Shown here one piece after another: positions 8,242 through 16,279 of a stretch of DNA of 44,918 nucleotides. The notes beneath the pieces are model-generated. The model was not told where the DNA came from. It ran no database searches and worked only from the letters and a program-made list of their open reading frames with translations. The stretch's first letter is position 1, and the number at the start of each line of letters is the position of its first letter. This DNA is from Herbiconiux sp. (GTDB taxonomy: Bacteria; Actinomycetota; Actinomycetes; Actinomycetales; Microbacteriaceae). Made by a program: the position numbers and the translations under genes. Location: NCBI RefSeq assembly GCF_023264895.1, contig NZ_JAHFUY010000035.1:1-44918 (forward strand), given 5' to 3'.

Positions 8242-11200
8242 ATGATCCTCACGGGCGGCACGGTTCTCTACAGCGCCACCGACCTCACGGCCGCGGCGTC
8301 GTGCGAGTTCGCCCTCGTGCGGCGGCTCGACGCCAAGCTCGGCCGGGTCGCGCCGCCGCCCGAGAGCACCGACGAGATGCTCGAGCGCACCGCGCGGCTG
8401 GGTGATGCGCACGAGCTGCGCACGCTCGAGCGGTTCCGTGCCGAGTTCGGACCGTTCGTGCCCGGATCCTCGGTGCCGGGGTCCTCGGTGCCCGGCTCCT
8501 CAGTGCCCGGATCCGCGCGGGGAGTTGCCGAGATCGACAGGCCCGAGCGCACCACGCCCGAGGCCCTCGCCGCCCAGCAGCAGGTCACCCTCGAGGCGCT
8601 ACGGGCGGGTGCCGACGTGGTGTTCCAGGGCACCTTCTTCGACGGCCGGTTCCTCGGCTTCGCCGACTTCCTCGTGAAGGCGGGGCAGGCATCCGCCGGG
8701 CCGGTCTACGAGGTCTACGACACGAAGCTCGCACGGCACGCGAAGATCACGGCGCTGCTGCAGCTGGCCGCCTACGCCGATCAGCTCGAGCTGCTCGGCG
8801 TGCCCACGGGGCCGGAGGTGCACCTGCTGCTCGGCGACGGATCGCGCTCGACCCACCAGCTCCGCGACATCCTGCCGGTCTACCGGGATCGGCGCGAACG
8901 CCTCGAGGCGCTCCTCGACGACAGGTCGCGCGAGGGGGTCGAGGCGGTCGCCTGGGGAGACGAGCGGTACACGGCGTGCGGTCGCTGCGACGTCTGCGCG
9001 CCCGAGGTGGAGGCGCACGACGACGTGCTGCTCGTCGCCGGGCTCCGCCTCGGCCAGCGCGAGAAGCTCCGCGCCGCGGGGCTGCCCACGCTCACGGCGC
9101 TCGCCTCCTCCACCGGGCCCGTCCCGGGCCTCGCCGACACCACGCTGGCGGGGATCCGCGACCAGGCGGCCATGCAGGTGCAGGGCCGCTCGGGCCTCGC
9201 CTACCGCGTGTTCGATCCCGCGGCCCTCGGAGCGCTCCCGCCTCCCGATCCGGCCGACATCTTCTTCGACTTCGAGGGCGATCCGCTCTATACGGAGAAC
9301 GCGGGGCCGGACTGGGGTCTCGACTACCTCTTCGGGGTCATCGAGCACGCGGCGCCGGATGCCTCGCGGGGGTCTGCCGGTGCCGCTGCGCTCGGCCTGC
9401 CGCACCCGGGCGGGATCGATCCCCGCACGGTGTTCCGCCCCTTCTGGGCGCACGACCACGCCGAGGAGCGGGAGGCGCTCCGGGCCTTCCTCGACTACCT
9501 CACGGAGCGTCTGCACGCGCATCCGGGCCTGCACGTCTACCACTACGCCGACTACGAGCGCGCCCACCTGCAGTCGCTCTGCGCGCGCCACGGCGTGGGC
9601 GACGAGCAGCTCGACGAGCTGCTGCGGCGAGGCGTGCTGGTCGACCTCTACCCGGTCGTCAAGAAGAGCCTCCGGGTGAGCACGCGCTCCTACAGCCTCA
9701 AGAAGCTCGAGCCGCTCTACATGGGCGACCTCCTCCGCGACAGCGGTGTCACGAACGCGGCCGACTCCATCACGGCCTACGCCCGCTGGGCCGAGCTCCG
9801 CGACGAGGGCGAGGCTGAGGCGGCCGCGACCCTTCTCGGCGAGATCGCCGACTACAACGAGTACGACTGCGTCTCCACCCTGCGGCTCCGTGACTGGCTG
9901 CTCGACCGGGCGGCGGAGAACGGACTCGGCCCGTCGACGGCGGCGCCCGCCCCGCAGCTCGACACGCTGGAGATCGACGCCGGGCGCGGCCCGGGCGGCC
10001 CGGGCGGCAGCACCGGGAACGACGGCACCGGGAACGACGGCACCGACGGCACCGACGGTGCTGACGGCTTCACCTTCACGGCGAGCCCGGTGCACGAGGC
10101 GCTCACCACCTTCCTCGGCCGCGTCGACGCTGGGGAGGAGCCCGCCATCGACGGCGACGACCGAACGGCGATCGCCCTGGCTGCCGCAGCGATCGACTAC
10201 CACCGCCGCGAGGACAAGTCGTTCTGGTGGGAGCACTACGGCCGTCTGGAGCGGCCGCTCGAGGAGTGGTCCGACACGCGAGACGTGCTCGAGGTCACGC
10301 ACGCCCGCATCGACCGCGAGTGGTATCGCTCGGGCCGGCAGAAGGCCGACCGCCGCGAGATCCGTCTGCGCGGCGTGCTCGCCCCCGGCAGTCGGCTCGA
10401 GGCGGGCGCGTCCGGCCGGTTCTTCGTCTACGACCCGCCGCATCCGTGGCCGGATCCGCGCTCCCGCGCGACCGATCGCCTCGCCCACGCGCGCACCACC
10501 CTCGATGAGGTGCGGGAGCTCGAGAACGGCCTCACCCAGTTCGTCTTCACCGAGGCCCTCAAGGTGGGCGACCTGCCCTACGACGCCGTCCCGATCGCCG
10601 TCGCCCCCGCAGCCCCGCCCAAGACCGACTCCCTGCAGGCGGCCATCGCGGAGTGGGGCGCCACCCTGGCAGCCGCCCTCCCGGAGTTCCCCGCCGACCC
10701 GGCCCTCGACATCCTCCGCCGCCGCCCGCCTCGCACCCTTTCCCCCGACGCCACCGGAGAGCCCGACACCACCGGCGAGCCCGCCACCACGGCGCCCATC
10801 GCGAGCACGCTGCGTCCCGTCGGCGACGGTCCCCGCGGCACCATCGACGCCATCCGCGACTCGCTGCTCGACCTCGACCACTCGTTCCTCGCTGTGCAGG
10901 GCCCGCCCGGCACGGGCAAGACCTACACGGGCGCCCGGGTCGTGGCCGACCTCGTGCGCGAGCACGGCTGGCGCGTGGGGGTCGTGGCGCAGTCGCACGC
11001 GGTGGTCGAGAACATGCTCGACGCGATCGTCGGTGCCGGGGTCGATCCGGCCGCGGTCGGCAAGTCGAGCGACTCACCGACCGCCCGCTTCACGGCGCTG
11101 TCGGGCCGGGATGCGCTCGGCCGCTTCCTCGCGCACGCCGAGCGGCACGACGTCGGTGCGGTCATCGGCGGCACCGCCTGGGACTTCACGAACACCGGCC

Positions 11201-12060
11201 GGGTGGGAAGGCGGAGCCTCGACCTCCTCGTGATCGACGAGGCCGGCCAGTTCTCGCTCGCCAACACGATCGCCGTGAGCGTCGCGGCCCGCAACCTGCT
11301 GCTTCTCGGCGACCCGCAGCAGCTGCCCCAGGTCACGCAGGGCACGCATCCCGAGCCGGTCGATACCTCGGCGCTCGGCTGGCTCACCGACGGGCACGAC
11401 GTGCTGCCGCATCACCTCGGCTACTTCCTCGACGTCAGCTGGCGCATGCATCCGGAGGTCTGCGCCCCCGTGAGCGACCTGTCCTACGAGGGCGAGCTGC
11501 ACTCGAAACTGCCCGCCACCACCGACCGGCGCCTCGAGGGAGTCGAGCCCGGCCTGCACCTCGAGCCCGTGCAGCACGCGGGCGATTCGACGGAGTCGCC
11601 GGACGAGGCCGCTCGCGTCGCGCAGATCGTGCGCGATCTCCTCGGGCTGACCTGGCACGACCCGGGGGAGGAGTCGCCCGGCCGGCCGATCGAGGCCTCG
11701 GACATCATCGTGGTGGCGCCTTACAACGCCCAGGTCGAACTCGTCAGGCGCACGCTCGCCGAGGCGGGACTGGACGGGGTCTCCGTGGGCACGGTCGACA
11801 AGTTCCAGGGCCGTGAGGCGGCGGTGGCGATCGTGACGCTCGCGGCCTCGTCGGCGGCGGAGGTGCCGAGAGGCATCGGCTTCCTGCTCATGAAGAACAG
11901 GTTGAACGTCGCCATCTCGCGGGCGAAGTGGGCGGCCTACCTGGTGTACTCACCGGCGCTCGTCGACCACCTGCCGGGGAACGCGGCGGAGCTCGCCACG
12001 CTCTCGGGGTTCCTCCGGCTCACGCGAGCGGTTCCCACCGACCGTGCACCTGTCGGTTGA
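8242..12060 (+). CDS. TM0106-family RecB-like nuclease fused to an SF1 helicase
   Basis: This 1272-residue cytoplasmic protein has three parts. The N-terminal PD-(D/E)XK nuclease shows Asp142 and the D160-x-K162 pair. Cys21 together with Cys246, Cys249 and Cys252 reproduces the split cysteine pattern of the 4Fe-4S cluster in Cas4 and AddB. An RNase H-like exonuclease-type domain carries DFE at 343-345 and EYD near 540. After a Gly/Asp/Thr-rich linker (about 582-610) comes a DNA2/NAM7-type helicase with Walker A GPPGTGKT at 887-894, DEAGQ near 999, GDPQQLPQV, and a C-terminal half with KFQGREA and NVAISRAK. GAAGGAG precedes the ATG, and a TAGCCT box is at 8216-8221. DNA or RNA processing in repair or defence is inferred; the biological role is unknown. 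Confidence 0.85.
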   Translation: MILTGGTVLYSATDLTAAASCEFALVRRLDAKLGRVAPPPESTDEMLERTARLGDAHELRTLERFRAEFGPFVPGSSVPGSSVPGSSVPGSARGVAEIDRPERTTPEALAAQQQVTLEALRAGADVVFQGTFFDGRFLGFADFLVKAGQASAGPVYEVYDTKLARHAKITALLQLAAYADQLELLGVPTGPEVHLLLGDGSRSTHQLRDILPVYRDRRERLEALLDDRSREGVEAVAWGDERYTACGRCDVCAPEVEAHDDVLLVAGLRLGQREKLRAAGLPTLTALASSTGPVPGLADTTLAGIRDQAAMQVQGRSGLAYRVFDPAALGALPPPDPADIFFDFEGDPLYTENAGPDWGLDYLFGVIEHAAPDASRGSAGAAALGLPHPGGIDPRTVFRPFWAHDHAEEREALRAFLDYLTERLHAHPGLHVYHYADYERAHLQSLCARHGVGDEQLDELLRRGVLVDLYPVVKKSLRVSTRSYSLKKLEPLYMGDLLRDSGVTNAADSITAYARWAELRDEGEAEAAATLLGEIADYNEYDCVSTLRLRDWLLDRAAENGLGPSTAAPAPQLDTLEIDAGRGPGGPGGSTGNDGTGNDGTDGTDGADGFTFTASPVHEALTTFLGRVDAGEEPAIDGDDRTAIALAAAAIDYHRREDKSFWWEHYGRLERPLEEWSDTRDVLEVTHARIDREWYRSGRQKADRREIRLRGVLAPGSRLEAGASGRFFVYDPPHPWPDPRSRATDRLAHARTTLDEVRELENGLTQFVFTEALKVGDLPYDAVPIAVAPAAPPKTDSLQAAIAEWGATLAAALPEFPADPALDILRRRPPRTLSPDATGEPDTTGEPATTAPIASTLRPVGDGPRGTIDAIRDSLLDLDHSFLAVQGPPGTGKTYTGARVVADLVREHGWRVGVVAQSHAVVENMLDAIVGAGVDPAAVGKSSDSPTARFTALSGRDALGRFLAHAERHDVGAVIGGTAWDFTNTGRVGRRSLDLLVIDEAGQFSLANTIAVSVAARNLLLLGDPQQLPQVTQGTHPEPVDTSALGWLTDGHDVLPHHLGYFLDVSWRMHPEVCAPVSDLSYEGELHSKLPATTDRRLEGVEPGLHLEPVQHAGDSTESPDEAARVAQIVRDLLGLTWHDPGEESPGRPIEASDIIVVAPYNAQVELVRRTLAEAGLDGVSVGTVDKFQGREAAVAIVTLAASSAAEVPRGIGFLLMKNRLNVAISRAKWAAYLVYSPALVDHLPGNAAELATLSGFLRLTRAVPTDRAPVG
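8458..8517 (+). repeat. Four tandem 15-bp units inside the nuclease-helicase gene
   Basis: Four near-identical 15-base units encode Val-Pro-Gly-Ser-Ser/Ala repeats at residues about 73-92. Being in frame, copy-number change would alter only a flexible loop before the nuclease core. Confidence 0.85.
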
Positions 12061-12310
12061 CCTGCCACGCGATCGGCTCGGCCGACACCCGGGCGCCGTC
12101 GATCCCCTGCTCGGCGATGAGGAACGCGGCCTCGTCGGTGTCGGCGGTGAACCGCACGGTCACGCGCGGCCGCCCGGAGACGATCGCGATGTCGGACGAC
12201 TCCACCGTGGTGAAGTCGGCGATGGCCTGGGTGAGGGTGGGCAGCACGGTCTCGGGCTTGACGCCGAGCTCGAGCGTTCCGACGATCATGGTCACGCGGT
12301 ACGAAGGCAT
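12020..12310 (-). CDS. Hypothetical 96-residue protein
   Basis: This small soluble protein of alternating strand/helix character starts MPSYRVTMIVGTLELG and ends WEPLA. It resembles no family I can name. Support for its reality is a TACGCT -10 hexamer at 12317-12322 on the same strand, 6 bases before the ATG, matching the leaderless pattern seen elsewhere in the window. Its 3' end overlaps the last 41 bp of the convergent nuclease-helicase gene, so the two transcripts are antisense to each other there. Confidence 0.6.
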   Translation of the reverse strand: MPSYRVTMIVGTLELGVKPETVLPTLTQAIADFTTVESSDIAIVSGRPRVTVRFTADTDEAAFLIAEQGIDGARVSAEPIAWQVNRQVHGRWEPLA

Positions 12311-12385
12311 GCCACCAGCGTAGGGGTCGATCGCCGCCGAGCGCTGGCGAAGCGCGTGGGCCAGCGCGGGCGCGGGAGCGGGCCG

Positions 12386-12530
12386 GTGGGCAGGCTCACT
12401 CGCGTGAGCTCCGGCAGCCCGGTGGGCTGGCCCAGTCGGGCGGGCAGGCTCGGGTGCGTGGACAGGCGCAGCTGTGTGGACTCCCGCAGCCGTGCGGGCT
12501 CCCGCGGCAGGGTGTGCGCGCGCAGTACGG
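12386..12530. repeat. Degenerate GC-rich repeats in a 227-bp gap
   Basis: The gap between the hypothetical protein and the SRPBCC gene holds loosely repeated units built on GGCAGGCTC and GTGGAC/GTGGGC words, spaced roughly 20-27 bases. One perfect hairpin, GCTCAC-TCGC-GTGAGC, is at 12394-12409. No convincing gene was seen. The repeats are imperfect and may reflect low-complexity drift rather than function. Confidence 0.3.
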
Positions 12531-12531
12531 T
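12526..12531 (+). promoter_or_regulatory. -10 element TACGGT, leaderless start
   Basis: TACGGT ends 6 bases before the ATG of the SRPBCC gene, with no Shine-Dalgarno sequence between them. Confidence 0.45.
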
Positions 12532-12537
12532 GGGCAG

Positions 12538-13095
12538 ATGAAGCCGGTCGTGTTCACCGAGGTCATCGACACCGCCGTCTCGGCGCGCCGAGCTTTCGAC
12601 CGAGTGGTGCCCCGCGACGACGCCGAGCTCTTCACCGGCTACCTCGTGCTCCCCGCCGTCACCCGCGTCTCCGACCAGACCGGCCCCTGGACGACGCCGG
12701 GCTCCCGCCGCACCGTCCACCTCTCCGACGGCGGCACTTTCCGCGAGCACCTCCTCCGCCACACCCCACCCGCCGAGCCCTCCACCACCACCCCACCCGC
12801 CGAGCCATCCCCCACCACCCCGCCCCCCGAGCCCGACACCACCACCCCGTCCGCCGTGGGCGAGTTCGACTACCGCGTCACCGACTTCACCGGCGCCCTC
12901 GCCCACCTCGTCTCCGAGGCCAGGGCGAGCTGGCGCTACGAGCCCACGGCGACCGGCTCGCGCATCCGCTGGACCTACGAGTACGTCCCGCTGCCCCGCC
13001 GCCGCTTCGTGGTCGAGCGCCTCATCGGGCCCATCTGGCGCCGCTACATGCGCCGCAGCCTCCTCGTCTGCGCCCGGGTCGCCGAGGGCGCATGA
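12538..13095 (+). CDS. SRPBCC (START-like) protein with internal Pro/Thr repeat
   Basis: This 185-residue protein has the START-like layout: an N-terminal strand (VVFTEVIDTAVSARRAFDRVV), central strands with RTVHLSDGGTFREHL, and a C-terminal strand plus long helix (ASWRYEPTATGSRIRWTYEY, then RRRFVVERLIGPIWRRYMRRSL). The fold is broken near residues 76-105 by a Pro/Thr/Glu-rich insertion made of repeats of TTTPPAEPS type. Related proteins bind or cyclise hydrophobic small molecules. Its stop overlaps the start of the ATP-grasp fusion gene (ATGA), so the two products are probably made in balance and act together. Confidence 0.75.
   Translation: MKPVVFTEVIDTAVSARRAFDRVVPRDDAELFTGYLVLPAVTRVSDQTGPWTTPGSRRTVHLSDGGTFREHLLRHTPPAEPSTTTPPAEPSPTTPPPEPDTTTPSAVGEFDYRVTDFTGALAHLVSEARASWRYEPTATGSRIRWTYEYVPLPRRRFVVERLIGPIWRRYMRRSLLVCARVAEGA
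12764..12848 (+). repeat. About three 27-bp units encoding a Pro/Thr-rich loop
   Basis: Units of roughly 27 bases, each carrying CCGAGCCC-type and CCACCACC-type words, repeat in frame inside the SRPBCC gene. They encode PAEPSTTTP-like segments and look like an expansion inside a surface loop. Confidence 0.65.
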
Positions 13096-15455
13096 CGGCG
13101 GTCCTCCTGACCGGATCCCGCGCCCCGGTCACGCTCGACCTGGCCCGCCGGTTCCACGACGCCGGCCGCTTCGTGGTGGTCGCCGATAGCCAGCCCGCCC
13201 TCACCTCCGCGTCACACGCGGTGGGTGCCGCCTACCGCGTGCCGTCGGCGCGCTTCGCCCCGTGGGAGTTCGCCCGCGCGGTGGCGGGCATCGCCGAGCG
13301 CCACGCCGTCGACCTCATCGTGCCCACGTGCGAGGAGGTCTTCCACCTCGCCGCCATGCGCGACACCGGGAGCGTGCCGGGCCTCGAGGGTCGCGTCTTC
13401 GCACCGCCGCTGCCCGTGCTGCGGCGGCTCCACGACAAGGCGCTCTTCGCCGCCCTCCTCGCCGAGCTCGGCATCCCGCATCCCGAGACCGCCGTGATCG
13501 ACTCGGGCATCGGCTGGCGCCGGCTGGCGAGACGTCGCCAGGAGCGGCCCTCCGCTGCGGTCGTGGTGAAGCCCGCCTACTCCCGGTTCGGCGCGCTCAC
13601 CCGACGCGTGCCCGAGGGCGCACCTCTGCCCGACGTGCCGGCCCCCACACCCGAGCACCCCTGGCTCGTGCAGGAGCACCTCGACGGCATCGAGTTCTGC
13701 GTGCACGCCGTGGCGGTCGACGGAGTCCTCACCGCGTTCTCGGCCTACCGCCCCGTCTGGCGCGCGGGCACCGGAGCCGGCGTCGCCTTCGAACGCCTCG
13801 ACCACGACGGCTCCGCACCTCTCTCAGGCGCCGTGCAAGCGGCCGAGCGGTACGCCGAGCAGCTCGCGAGGCACCTCGACATCACCGGCCAGTTCGGGCT
13901 CGACCTCATCGCCACCGCATCCGGCGACCCCCACGTTCTCGAATGCAACCCGCGCGCGACCTCCGGCCTCCACCTCTTCACCGCCGAAGACGACCTCCCC
14001 GCCGCCTTCACCCCCGCCGCCACACCGCGGAACCCGACCCGCCCGAGCTCACCCTCCGCCCGGCTCGGGATCCCGCACGCCCTCTACGGCCCGGCGGGCA
14101 TCCGCAGCGGCGCCGACCTCCGCCGCCACCTCCGTCAGCTCCGGTTCCCGGATGCGCTGCGCCCGCACCGCGACCGCCTCCCGATCGGCACCCTCCTCCG
14201 GTCGCTCGCCGTGCAGGCCACCACGGCCCGAGCCTCCGGCGGAAGCCTGCTGGCAGCCTCCACCCACGACATCGAGTGGAACGGCGAACCACTGCCGAAC
14301 GACCCGGCCGACGGCCAGCAGGCAGCCGAGGGTGTCACCTCCTACCCCTCCGGATGGGCGTCCCGTCTCACGGAGGACACCCGGCGGACAGGCGGCACCG
14401 AGCACCTGGCACCCAACATCGCCGTGTGCTTCGAGACCGTCCAGGTGGCCGGTCTCACGCTCCCGCTCACGAGACCCCGCACGACGACGCCGAGCTCGCG
14501 CCCCCCGCAGAGCTACGTCGTCTCGCCCCGTTCCCACTTCATCCACTACGCCCGCGAGGAGCTCGGCGAGCTGAGATCCCCTGCGGTGCGCGCCCTCGCA
14601 GCCCGAGCGATCGACGCCCTCGACCTGCTCACCCGCACCGCCCACCTCGACGACATCGTGCTCGTGGGCAACGCCCTCGTCTCGACGAACCTGCAGCCCG
14701 ACCTGCCCGAAGCGGCCGTCACCGCGCTCACCGCCGAGCTCACCGCCCGCCACCCGCGTCTCGCCCTCGGCTGGCGGAGCGTGCACGGTCGCGCAACCCG
14801 GTTGCCGGAGACCCTCCGCCGGGCGGGGTACCGCCTCATCCCCTCCCGCAGCGTGCTCTTCCTGCCGACGCGGGGCACGGAGTGGCAGAGCCTCCGCGAC
14901 TCCCGCCGCGACCGTGCCCTCCTCGAGACCGAGGGCTACAGCCTCCGAGAGGCACCCCGAGACGCCACCGGAGCCTCCGACGAGACCACCCGGCGCCGCA
15001 TCGCCGACCTGTACGACCTCCTCTACGTCGACAAGTACTCCGCGCTCAACCCCCGCTACACCCCGGAGTTCATCGCGATCGCCCAGCGGAGCGGCCTGCT
15101 CCGCTTCGTGCTGCTCGAGCGCGACGGGCGGATCGACGCCGCCTTCGGCTACACGACCGCCCACGGGCTGCTCGCCGCGCCCGTGGTGGGCTACGACACG
15201 GCCCTGCCCCAGGAGCTCGGGCTGTACCGCATGCTCACCTACGCCATCGCCCGCACCGCCCACGAGGCGGGCGTCGACCTCCACGCCTCGAGCGGTGTGG
15301 CCGACTTCAAGCGAAACCGCGGGGCGGACGCCGAACTCGAGTGCACGGCCGTCTTCACCCGCCACCTCCCGTGGCCGCGCCGCGCAGGCTGGGCGGTGCT
15401 CGACCTGGTCGTGCGCCGCATCGCCGTGCCGCTCGTGCAGCGCAACGGTCTCTGA
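13092..15455 (+). CDS. ATP-grasp ligase fused to a GNAT/FemAB-like acyltransferase
   Basis: This 787-residue protein starts with a Rossmann-like pre-ATP-grasp domain (LLTGSRAPVTLDLARRFHDAG). The ATP-grasp domain has Lys160 in VVVKPAYSRFG, Glu195 in VQEHLDGIEF, and metal ligands Glu284 and Asn286 in VLECNPRATSG. A middle helical linker (about 300-480) leads to a C-terminal acyltransferase-like domain with GYDTALPQELGLYRML near 700 and HASSGVADFKRNRGA at 731-745, which resembles BioF2/FemABX-type GNAT folds. ATP-grasp enzymes make acyl-phosphate intermediates and FemABX/GNAT-like domains transfer acyl or aminoacyl groups, so two-step amide or ester bond formation is a reasonable inference. The product is unknown. 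It is coupled by ATGA to the SRPBCC gene. Confidence 0.75.
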   Translation: MTAVLLTGSRAPVTLDLARRFHDAGRFVVVADSQPALTSASHAVGAAYRVPSARFAPWEFARAVAGIAERHAVDLIVPTCEEVFHLAAMRDTGSVPGLEGRVFAPPLPVLRRLHDKALFAALLAELGIPHPETAVIDSGIGWRRLARRRQERPSAAVVVKPAYSRFGALTRRVPEGAPLPDVPAPTPEHPWLVQEHLDGIEFCVHAVAVDGVLTAFSAYRPVWRAGTGAGVAFERLDHDGSAPLSGAVQAAERYAEQLARHLDITGQFGLDLIATASGDPHVLECNPRATSGLHLFTAEDDLPAAFTPAATPRNPTRPSSPSARLGIPHALYGPAGIRSGADLRRHLRQLRFPDALRPHRDRLPIGTLLRSLAVQATTARASGGSLLAASTHDIEWNGEPLPNDPADGQQAAEGVTSYPSGWASRLTEDTRRTGGTEHLAPNIAVCFETVQVAGLTLPLTRPRTTTPSSRPPQSYVVSPRSHFIHYAREELGELRSPAVRALAARAIDALDLLTRTAHLDDIVLVGNALVSTNLQPDLPEAAVTALTAELTARHPRLALGWRSVHGRATRLPETLRRAGYRLIPSRSVLFLPTRGTEWQSLRDSRRDRALLETEGYSLREAPRDATGASDETTRRRIADLYDLLYVDKYSALNPRYTPEFIAIAQRSGLLRFVLLERDGRIDAAFGYTTAHGLLAAPVVGYDTALPQELGLYRMLTYAIARTAHEAGVDLHASSGVADFKRNRGADAELECTAVFTRHLPWPRRAGWAVLDLVVRRIAVPLVQRNGL

Positions 15456-15550
15456 CAGCACCAAGGCCTCCGCCGATGGCAGAGGGCTCGAACACATGTG
15501 GCATGAAAGCCAGCGGCACAGCCTCTCTGGTAGCAGGAGCATGAGGCAGG

Positions 15551-15556
15551 TAGGCA
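15551..15556 (+). promoter_or_regulatory. -10 element TAGGCA for the XRE gene
   Basis: TAGGCA ends 6 bases before the GTG start. It departs from the TANNNT pattern in its last base. An 8-bp palindrome, CACATGTG, lies upstream at 15493-15500 and could be an operator. Confidence 0.35.
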
Positions 15557-15562
15557 TGAGGG

Positions 15563-15871
15563 GTGAGTTCCGCGCCGTCCGATGCCTCCCGTCTGCTGGG
15601 GTCCCGCATCCGTGAAGAGCGCCAGCGCTTCGCCATCAACCAGATGGAGCTCGCCGACCTCGCGGGCCTGCACTTCACCAACCTCGGCAAGATCGAACGC
15701 GGCCAGGCGAACCCGTCGCTCCACACGATCCTCCGCATCGCCGGCGCGCTCGACCTGAACCCCGCGGTGCTGCTCGACGGCATGACGGCCGACATGCTGC
15801 CCGACCGGCCGCACAAGGTCACGGTGGCCGACCTCATCCGGGCCCGCGAGCAGGGCGACCAGCCCGTCTGA
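15563..15871 (+). CDS. XRE-family (Cro/CI-type) regulator
   Basis: This 102-residue protein contains one helix-turn-helix domain at about residues 11-68: LGSRIREERQRFAINQMELADLAGLH is the helix 1-3 region, and NLGKIERGQANPSLHTILRIAGAL follows as in lambda-Cro-like regulators. There is no sensor domain, only a short tail with LIRAREQGDQPV. It lies 107 bp after the ATP-grasp fusion gene on the same strand. It could be cotranscribed with that gene or have its own weak promoter. Control of the upstream pair is a guess. Confidence 0.8.
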   Translation: MSSAPSDASRLLGSRIREERQRFAINQMELADLAGLHFTNLGKIERGQANPSLHTILRIAGALDLNPAVLLDGMTADMLPDRPHKVTVADLIRAREQGDQPV

Positions 15872-15883
15872 GACGCCGCGCTC

Positions 15884-16198
15884 TCAGAAGCTCACCCGCC
15901 AGAGGTACTCGTCGCCGTTCGGCCGGAACCAGCGGATGATGAGGATCGCCGACACCGGCAGCGTCGACCCCCGGATGCGCAGGGTCATCTCGTGCCCGGG
16001 CGCGAGGAGGAGGGGTGGTGTCGCCCGCATGAGGCCGCTGCCCAGAAGGCTGAACGACAGACCGCGGAGCGGCTCGTCGCTGATGTTGCGGAGGCCGTAG
16101 CGCTCGGGCGCCCCGCTGCGATCGAGCCGCAGCGGCACGGGATAGGCGTCGGATTCGGAGGACGGTGTGGGGGAGGAGTGGACCTGACTGCTTGCCAT
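15884..16198 (-). CDS. Hypothetical 104-residue protein
   Basis: This small, probably beta-rich soluble protein has no recognised family. Its core reads YGLRNISDEPLRGLSFSLLGSG followed by APGHEMTLRIRG and a final strand ILIIRWFRPNGDEYLWRVSF. This pattern, a residual Ig-like sheet with a terminal tryptophan strand, occurs in other small actinobacterial hypothetical proteins. An alternative GTG start lies 6 bases upstream. It converges with the XRE gene, 12 bp apart. Confidence 0.6.
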   Translation of the reverse strand: MASSQVHSSPTPSSESDAYPVPLRLDRSGAPERYGLRNISDEPLRGLSFSLLGSGLMRATPPLLLAPGHEMTLRIRGSTLPVSAILIIRWFRPNGDEYLWRVSF

Positions 16199-16279
16199 GC
16201 CCACAGTAGAAACCCCACCACCGACGATCAGGGCCCGAAAAGCCCCCTCCGGCCGTCCCCTGTGGACAACCCGTCCCGA

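Noticed and set aside
8458..8517. Tandem repeats considered as a CRISPR array
   Set aside because: The units are 15 bp, without spacers, and in frame in a coding region.
8599..10998. A 799-residue minus-strand open frame
   Set aside because: It is antisense to the nuclease-helicase gene. It has Arg/Gly/Val-rich shadow composition and no recognisable domain or promoter.
12474..15544. Very long Arg/Pro/His-rich plus-strand frames over the ATP-grasp gene
   Set aside because: They are GC-rich shadow frames. The conserved ATP-grasp and acyltransferase motifs lie in the other frame, starting at 13092.
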